From the NCBI RefSeq assembly GCF_000346465.2, contig NC_034010.1:24772570-24836569 (forward strand): a stretch of DNA of 64,000 bases. Reading direction: 5' to 3'. The DNA is from Prunus persica. Lineage: Eukaryota; Streptophyta; Magnoliopsida; Rosales; Rosaceae. Positions 56,580 to 64,000 of the stretch are shown in pieces; the first letter of the stretch is position 1, and each line of letters opens with the position of its first letter. Below the pieces are notes generated by a model that did no database searches, was not told where the DNA came from, and saw only the letters and a program-made list of their open reading frames with translations. The position numbers and the translations under genes were made by a program.

Positions 56580-57762
56580 ATGGCGGAGGCACCGACGAGC
56601 CCGGCAGGCGGGAGCCATGAAAGCGGCGGCGAGCAGAGCCCTCAGGGAGGCGGCGGCGGCGGCAGCGGCGTGCGTGAGCAGGACAGGTATCTGCCCATCG
56701 CCAACATCAGTCGCATCATGAAGAAGGCTTTGCCGCAAAACGGCAAGATCGCCAAGGACGCCAAGGACACCGTCCAGGAATGCGTCTCCGAATTCATCAG
56801 CTTCGTCACCAGCGAGTATTTTTTTTTCAGCTCCTTCTCTCTCTCTCCATTGATTTTGTTCTTGCCTTTTCGTTTTTCGCTGTTCAATCGCACCGCCTTT
56901 GTGTTCATTCTTTTGGGGGGTTTTGGGTGTTTAGGGCCAGTGACAAGTGCCAAAAGGAGAAGCGTAAGACCATCAACGGTGATGATTTGTTGTGGGCGAT
57001 GGCCACGTTAGGGTTTGAGGACTATATTGAGCCCCTCCGGATTTACTTGGCTAGGTACAGGGAGGTAATTATTGTCCAACTTTTGCCCTATATTCTTTCT
57101 GTTGTAGTGTTCATGTTGATTTTAGATGTTAATTTTTGGCTGTAGCATTTATTTGAGTTCTATTGTAGATTTTAATAATGGAGGAGCCTCAATTGAATGA
57201 GGTTTTTTCCATCTTGCTTTCAATTCATGCAATGGGTTTACTCCTTATCAGTTCAATCTAACAATTCTCTTTCTTTTTGTTTGTTTTGGCCCTTCGTTTG
57301 ATTTATGGGATCATTGCATTGTCATAGTTGGAGGTAACTAAACGTTCTTTAGTTCTGTTTAATATCTTTTTTTATCTTTGATTGAACTACATTTGAATTG
57401 TTTAGTCTATTCGTTCATATCTCTTCGGTGGGGTTAGAAATAACTTTCTTGCCAAACTTTGAACAGGGTGATGCAAAGGGATCTGCTAGGGGTGGAGATG
57501 GATCTGCTAAAGGGAATGCTATTGGAGCCATGCCTGGCCCAAGTTCACAGGTCTGATTGGCTTTAGAGTTGTTGTTGTTTTTTTTAAAAATTCCATTAAA
57601 ATAGCTTAAACTTTGGATTATGACCTGACCCCATTCTCTTTTATTGCTGGTGGTGAATGAATACAGCAGTTTGTTCATCAGGGATCATTGAACTACGTCA
57701 ATCCTCAAGTAACTCTCTCTTTCTCTCACTCTTTATATCTATGTACAAATATAATTATATAA

Positions 57763-57796
<34 letters not shown>

Positions 57797-59182
57797 GTAT
57801 GTATATGTATGTGTAACCCTTTGAAAAAATGCAATCCCAACCAACAAGATTGCACAATGGGCATATTTACCCTATGTTGCTTTAAGATGGCATGATTTAT
57901 TTGACGTTTTAGTGCTCATGGGAAACATTATAAATAATTATTGAGCATTTTATGTATTCTTAGAATTTGGCAAAAAATTTACTAGATAAGGCACTGGTTT
58001 TATAGAAGTGCTTCCAATCCGCGTAGCCCATTTAAGCCACCAAACTGCTCTTATGCCAAATACAATATAGAATTACATTTTTTTTTTTTGTCTCTAGGTG
58101 AAGATGTAGTAATTCTAGGAAACATGAATTGAGTTAAGTTGTGTATAGCAAAACTTCAGTATATGGACAGTAAATCATTTGATTGATAGTGACTCAGAGA
58201 AATCTAATTTTCCCGCAAGAGGAAAGAAAAATAAATTAGAATGTGCAGCTGTTTTTAGAGTTCATACCTGCAACAAATCTCCTCCTTCCTATGAAAATAT
58301 AATAGTAACAATTTAAAACTCTAAAGCAAGACTAGAGACTGTCCGTCACTTATGCAATGCTATATAGATGAATAAGTTTTTTAGTAACTTTATACATGAA
58401 CTAATCTTTTAATTCTTGTATGCTTGGGAAGGATTTGATGCTTGCAATGCCAAACTGCCTTTTATTTTTGTCTTGTCCACAAAGGTTATTGGTAGGACTT
58501 AGATTATCCAATGAGACAATCTGAAGTGAAGAAGAGATAGCTTAGGCTTTACTATCTATAGGCTGGAGGTAGTTGTCAACATGTCAATGTAAATTCTAAG
58601 GCAGTTTGCAGCAGTTGTCTGTTTGAGTTTTGGGAAAAGATAGTTTAGATTTTCCCCGGCTATAAGCACTGGATTTCTTGAAGATGCTAATAAGATGTAG
58701 CATTTAGTCATCTCAAGCAGACTTCACATTATGGACTGATTTAAAATAGTCTTCAAATAGACACATGTCATATATAAATTTCTTAGTTCTTACTAATATT
58801 CTGTCTATTACAGTGGTAATGCCAATCCATATCAAGAACGTTTAAAGATGTTTTTTGAAGCCATTTTATGAAATGTTAATTAAAAGTGTTCAGGTAGCAC
58901 TATAATATGTGTTTCTTTAGAATGCTTATTGATGCACCGCATTGCTATGTGCTTTCGAAAAATGATCCATCCATCTTTTATGATATCGTGTATTTGGTTA
59001 AAACATGATGTGACACTGATGTCTTTACATTTATTTTATTGCTTTTTATAAAGGATATGATTTCTTACTGCTTTATTTGGCTATTTTAGTTAAGAGAATG
59101 AATTCTTTTGCCTTATTTTTTTTCTTCTCAATTGTAGGAGGAATATTATGTGCCTTTGAACAATATGGGAAATGGAAATTGA
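56580..59182 (+). CDS. NF-YB: NF-YB (CCAAT-binding factor HAP3) subunit, 178 aa, 5 exons
   Basis: Exons 56580-56815, 56935-57064, 57467-57550, 57667-57708 and 59138-59182 give 178 residues starting [20 protein letters not shown]. The histone-fold core is at about 32-122: [20 protein letters not shown], then [40 protein letters not shown] and [20 protein letters not shown]. It is the non-LEC1 type (the LEC1-specific Asp is replaced; KIAKDAKD present), closest to NF-YB8/NF-YB10-like proteins. NF-YB pairs with NF-YC and then NF-YA or CONSTANS-type proteins to bind CCAAT or related DNA in the nucleus. A polyglycine run (GGC repeats, 56648-56668) precedes the core. The fourth intron is long (1.4 kb), and the last exon encodes [17 protein letters not shown] 56580 was chosen; no upstream in-frame ATG exists. 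Confidence 0.95.
57763..57805. repeat. (AC)n(AT)n microsatellite in an NF-YB intron
   Basis: A compound dinucleotide tract of about 11 AC units followed by AT and TATG units, within intron 4. Confidence 0.9.
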
Positions 59183-62100
59183 TGCATTTGTTTATGGTAT
59201 GAGGAAGAAGAGAGGACATGTGTTCCTCAATGTCTTGCAATGCAGGCACATCATGCGGTTGTTGATTCCGTGCGAAGCAACAACTAGAAGTTTTAATTTG
59301 TCATATATCAATTTTTAAGAACTCAAAGGTGGTAAAGTTGTTAAGTTTCCAATACTGATAGTATCATTTATGTGAATCTGAGTTAAATCAAAGAACCAAG
59401 TGTTTCTGGGGTTTCTGTTTTTGGTTGGGTTAGGAGAGTTTTGTATTTCGCAGATGCTCTCATTAGCTGGAGTTGTTTGTAAATTTTGCTTTGGCCTTAT
59501 GTCTAGTTTAGTTGCCTGACCGTGTGAAGAAATACTGTTTGATAAGATTGGATGCTTTTCGAGAATCCCCGTGAAACAAAAAGTTGAAATATATGAAGAT
59601 TTTCATATGAAAAGTTTGGTTATCCATCTTATGATGTATAGTAAATTTCCATGGCAATGGAGGGCATGGATTTTTGGCTGCTAACCTTTCTTGTTCTTAG
59701 CATGCATGAATAATTAGTTGTTAGTGTTCCAGGGACATATGGGTTGTAAATAATAAAAAGAGGACGAATTAGGTTCCTCAAAGTCCTTATTTACACATTG
59801 TCTAGTGTTCGGTCATGAACCCGCTAGAAAGAAACACTGAGACCACGTTTGGTGACTTGGACTGTATTTTAGACTCCAACTCCAATACACTTTAAGCCGA
59901 GCCACCAAATGAGGCCTGTATGCTGTAAGACATGCGCGCATGACTCACTCAAAAACAAACACCTAGCTCCACAACATGTCTATGTACTCTTTTTCTTGTT
60001 CACAGGCCACGTGCCAGCACGTGATGAATGTCACCAAAGGTTTGAATTTTGAAAGGGTAGTTGTCACGTTGCATGCACGTGAGCTATGATAATAATAGAC
60101 TCTGAGAGAGAGAGAGAGAGAACACATGATAATCATATTGATCTGGTCTCTTTTTCTGTCTGAAACAAATTGAGTCTGAAATTTGGTTTACAAAGGCAAA
60201 AATCAAAACAAGAAAAATGCCGCATGAACATGAAGTAGCTGCTATAAAATAATCTCATCCCACTCCCTCCACCCCCCCACGACGTGACTATCATTTCTTG
60301 CCTGCACGAGGCTTTGCCACTCAACCTCATACTCTCCACCACTATCAATTTTGGACCAAGTTGTCTCTCCCCTATTGGATAACAACTTAATGCACCTGAC
60401 TATTTCTAATTCCCCTTTTTTTTCCTACTTATAATTTCTATCTCGTGAAACAATCCGATATGTTATGTTATGCTAATAAATCGTGAATTTAATTCGTTGT
60501 TTACTTGCATTTAATCTTAATTGATAATTTAAGTGCTCAACATTGTTATATGTAATATATATATAAGTGCTCAACATTTTCTTGAAGCACCGTGTTCATT
60601 GATTTTGTAAGACACAATTGGATGTCGAAATGGTTTCCGATTTGTCTAATTTTTTATAAAGATGATCTATGAATGAAGACCTAAAAAATAGATGGTTTGG
60701 ATCATTGGGAAAAAAATTGTAGGGTATCCTAAAAAACGTCCCTCAAATAAAATTATTTGAAAAATCCCTCAATAGAAAGGAACTGTACATATATATATAT
60801 ATAACACAAGAGAATATTCTCCGTGATTTGCATATGGTTGTAAGGATTCAGGCTCGATTTAAGTAAAATATAAATTTGTACGGACCCCTCTTTTCAATCA
60901 TGTGTGTGTGCGGCAACTTTTGAATTGCTGCATGCCAGCCAGCACTCCTCCTGTTATGTATGTATATGTTCATTTTCCTTGTAAATGAACAAAGCTTTTT
61001 ATTACCGTACTTTTCACACAAACATAGTGATTCCATTTCCTTCTCCAATTATATAATGCAAATGTACATGAGAATTCTTGGATGTAGACATGGAAATATT
61101 CTTTTGGTATGGTGGAGAGAAATCAAGGCCATGTAGGATTCTATACGGTATATGTTATTTGTCTAATGAGTTAACGCATAACAACTGGTCAAATAAAATA
61201 ACATTACTCGTTAGTATGTTACGTGATGAAAGAAATATCAAATTATGCGAACAAAATATCAGTGTCTGGTCATTGTTCATGAAGAGAAAAATCTCATGGA
61301 ATGTGATTCCAATTTCCATCTAGCTATTATCACCAAAACAAATACATGCACAAATAAGATTCCCAAATGTAACATCATCATGTTTATGGAATCATATTGA
61401 TAAGAGATCGAGGCATGTGTCCGCTTAGGCCAACTCACACCCTCACAAGGTCCAGCTCACATCATTAGCACCCCTTGTTGATGCCTCTCTTTATTTTTTT
61501 TCTTCTTATTTTCTTATTTAATTTGTGGCAGACTGGTACCCCTTCTCAAATCTCACCTTACCATACCCACTACCCCCAAAGTCCCAGTCTCCCAGACCCT
61601 TTTGTTGGTCAAGGTCAAAACCCATGTTTTGAAATTACGAAAATACCCCGCTTGGTATACAGCTGGCCACGTTATAAAACTTATAATCCACAGATAAAGA
61701 GAGAAAGGGTTGGGGTGGTTTTGGGAGATTTAGCACATCTGGCAGTTCCTTCTTCCCTCACGTGGCCCAAAGTGCTTTGCCAAGAGAAGAGATGACAGAG
61801 CCAACCCAACGCCATGCTCTTTATATTCTCATGCCCTCACTCGCTCGCTCAACCTCTCCTCCCGTATTCTACTCACATTTTCGTACTCATATGTTGTCCA
61901 TACATACATTTGAAGATGCACAAACCTACACAACATATACAACTTAACTAACTGTATCCGTTTTTCCTACGTCGTTGGCATGTTTATGTAACGACAATGG
62001 ATATAGCCAAGTACCCACTGAAAGGTTCTGTGTTCCAGTCCTAACATCCATATAGTGTATATGAGTTTAGTATGTTATCACCCTTAAAACAAATACAATG

Positions 62101-62921
62101 AATATATAAAGGAAGTGGATGATTTCAAGTCTTGACTTTCTCATGTTTACTAATGCACAAGGAATGAAAAAACATGTCCCGCCTTAAAATCCGTAATCAC
62201 ATATTTTCGAAGAAAAAAAATCATATCAACTAAAGAGGGATAGTTGATCTAATTCTCATTCATGTGTCTCCCTTACTGCTTCCAAAAATAACCTTATAAC
62301 TTTACAATTGTTATTCATGTGCTAATTTCATATGGTTATTAAAGAACTTATCCATATCAATTTCTTATTTGCCCAATTCTTTTTAAGTAAATATGTCAAA
62401 GTTCGATCTCCCCACTCTACATTAGAGTAAATATTAATTCATAAGTCAGGATTTTCAGTCTTGTCTTTATCTGTTCCTTAATTCCTCAAACACTTCTGAT
62501 TACATGACTACTTTTTCCCAATTCCTTCACATTAATTTGTGAAGACATGTTTTCACATCAAAGTGCATGATTAGTCTCTATAATGTCGTATTCCCTCTCT
62601 CTCTCATTTGAAGATTGGGGCTTTGGAGGGAGACAAGCAGCTGTATCACAATGAAAAACAAAGCTCTTATTTCGCCGGGTGAAGTGTTTTTGATGGCAAG
62701 GCATTTTGGTCCCATTTGCCTAATTGGCTCTTTATAACAAGAAAAATGTAGAGGTCTCCTTCATTCACGCCTATAATTTTTCTTCTTGCCCATTTTTCCA
62801 ATGGAATCTCTGAAAGCTAATCCTTGTGATCACACATAAATAGCAAAGAGAGTTGTGAGAAAGAATACGTGCACCCTATCATCTTTGATTCCCACTTAAA
62901 GGGAACTATACAAATAATATT
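59183..62921. other. Intergenic region downstream of NF-YB, with an orphan promoter-like block
   Basis: 59183-59750 is the 3' flank of NF-YB. A 75-bp imperfect inverted repeat (cacgtttggtgacttgg / gagccaccaaatgaggc) lies at about 59843-59917. A (GA)n tract is at 60104-60121. From 61660 to 61860 the sequence looks like a regulated promoter: ggccacgttataaaactt, a G-box-like ctcacgtggccc (61757-61768) and ctctttatattctc as a possible TATA. No coding exon follows in the 2 kb before the next transposon. A gene with a first exon beyond the window, a non-coding RNA or a dead promoter are all possible. Confidence 0.45.
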
Positions 62922-63598
62922 GTGTAATTTTCACCTTTACAACGGTAAAGTTTACTGACTTTTAAATTTCGATACGTTAATTTTTTTTCATCTCAATCGT
63001 ATACATAAATTAAGTTAATATTTTTACAACTTTCATACATGTCGTCAGTATTTCTGTTAACTGCTAACGTGGCAACAAATGTACCACGTAGATTCACTCA
63101 TATGATGTCATGTGGTCCACATATATTTTTAATAAATAAATAAACATTATTTAGTTAATTAATTAAATAAATAAAACTTAAAATTAAAAATTCATCTCTC
63201 TCTCTCTCTCTCCCTCCCCCAAGCCACCATACAACCACCCTCATCCCCACCGAGATCCACCCTCAGCCCCACCTAAGACCCATCCAAATCATCTCTCTCT
63301 CTTTGCAAATTCAAAAATTGAAAATAAAATAAAAAAATCAAACGCTTTGCATTTGGGGGGTGGGGTTGCAGGTGGTTTATGGGTTATGTGGGTTCAGGGG
63401 TGGGGTATCATATGAGTGAGTCTACGTGGCACATTTGTTGTCATGTCAGCAATTAACAGACTTGGTAATAGAAAGACTGACGGTATGTATGAAAGTGGTA
63501 AGAAAATCAACTTTGTGTATGCGACTGAGATGAAAAAAATTTGATGTATCGAACTCTAAAAGTCAGTAAACTTTACTGTAGTAAAGTGAAAATTATCC
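62922..63598. mobile_element. MULE-type MITE with about 190-bp terminal inverted repeats
   Basis: Flanked by a perfect 9-bp duplication, aataatatt (62913-62921 and 63599-63607). The arms match over about 190 bp when one is inverted: gtaaagtttactgactttta, the tttttttcatctca block, aactttcatacat, and the catatgatgtc / gtatcatatg inner end. The centre contains CT microsatellite and C-rich sequence without coding capacity. Size, arms and target duplication fit a non-autonomous Mutator-like element. Confidence 0.88.
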
Positions 63599-64000
63599 AA
63601 TAATATTCTTGTGTTTCTATGACTCAAAAACAAAACAAAACAAAACAAAACAAGTGTTTCAATCCAAATAATTCTAACGATAAAGTTCAGATGAGAAATT
63701 CTAACATATTGCGTGTGTTTGTGTTTTGTTTTCATCGTCTAACTAACATGTGAGAGATGCAAGTAAAATCTAAAATGAGAGATGCATAGACCAATTACGG
63801 GGAAGTTTCTCCATTACGTGAAGATGGGAAGCAAAATATATTTTCAATACAAATACTTAAAGAACACCAATTGAAATTAAAATCTTTGACAAACTGTCGG
63901 AATATTTAGGTTTTGCTCTTATCAGTTGTCATAATTAGAATATTTATGTTAGTGCTACTCTTATTGATCTCACTTAAAAACTATGAGTTGTTGAAGCTGC
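63599..64000. other. Intergenic, nothing recognised
   Basis: AT-rich sequence with a short aaaac repeat (63630-63652). No gene, repeat family or regulatory element is recognised before the window ends. Confidence 0.5.

Noticed and set aside
56574..57011. Single-frame reading of the NF-YB first exon into intron 1
   Set aside because: The frame runs on through the GT donor at 56816; the spliced model restores the complete histone fold.
61078..61323. An 81-codon plus-strand frame (MDVDMEIFFWYGGE...)
   Set aside because: No similarity to a known family, no promoter or splice signals, and AT-rich composition like the surrounding intergenic DNA.

Overview
The window is nuclear DNA from a flowering plant. 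Genes are split by GT-AG introns, the intergenic DNA is AT-rich and full of small transposons, and every recognisable protein is a land-plant nuclear family (PPR, NF-YB, RCI2/PMP3, PWWP, GET4). A woody rosid, perhaps Rosaceae such as Prunus, fits the compact genes and the kinds of repeats seen, but that is an impression and not a demonstrated assignment. No rRNA, CRISPR array, plasmid or phage feature is present.

Layout. 1-6.6 kb is gene-free with a PIF/Harbinger-type element. 6.6-10.3 kb holds a divergent pair: an intronless P-class PPR gene (-) and a ureidoglycolate-lyase-family gene (+). 10.6-15.6 kb is a complete 12-exon GET4 gene (-), convergent with the previous gene. 15.7-18.2 kb is repeat-rich (MITEs, a solo LTR). 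18.2-25.7 kb contains a broken and an intact copy of an FMC1-like LYR-family gene, a short YJU2-like zinc-ribbon gene, a threefold nested Helitron, and a young, internally deleted copia element just behind the intact FMC1-like gene. 25.8-33.2 kb is built around one RCI2/PMP3 gene whose downstream flank occurs three times; the copies are interrupted by two MULE-type elements carrying gene fragments and by a retroposon-like insert. 34.3-35.8 kb is RPS23. 36.9-40.0 kb is a plant gene I cannot name, with SLAWD-type repeats. 42.3-46.3 kb is a large PWWP-domain gene ending in a coding minisatellite. 49.0-50.3 kb is an RRM-like gene, 51.9-54.1 kb a class IV PLP aminotransferase-like gene, and 56.6-59.2 kb an NF-YB gene. 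59.2-64 kb is intergenic with one further MULE-type element.

The genes are unrelated housekeeping or regulatory loci and do not form a pathway. I found no new multi-gene system. The notable content is genome rearrangement: gene capture with an in-frame exon chimera (signal-recognition-particle receptor alpha next to AP-3 mu), an empty-site comparison dating a retrotransposon, nested Helitrons with exact A^T junctions, and triplication of a stress gene's 3' flank without its coding part. Coding joins were assembled by eye from splice consensus, reading phase and remembered family sequences; no search was run.
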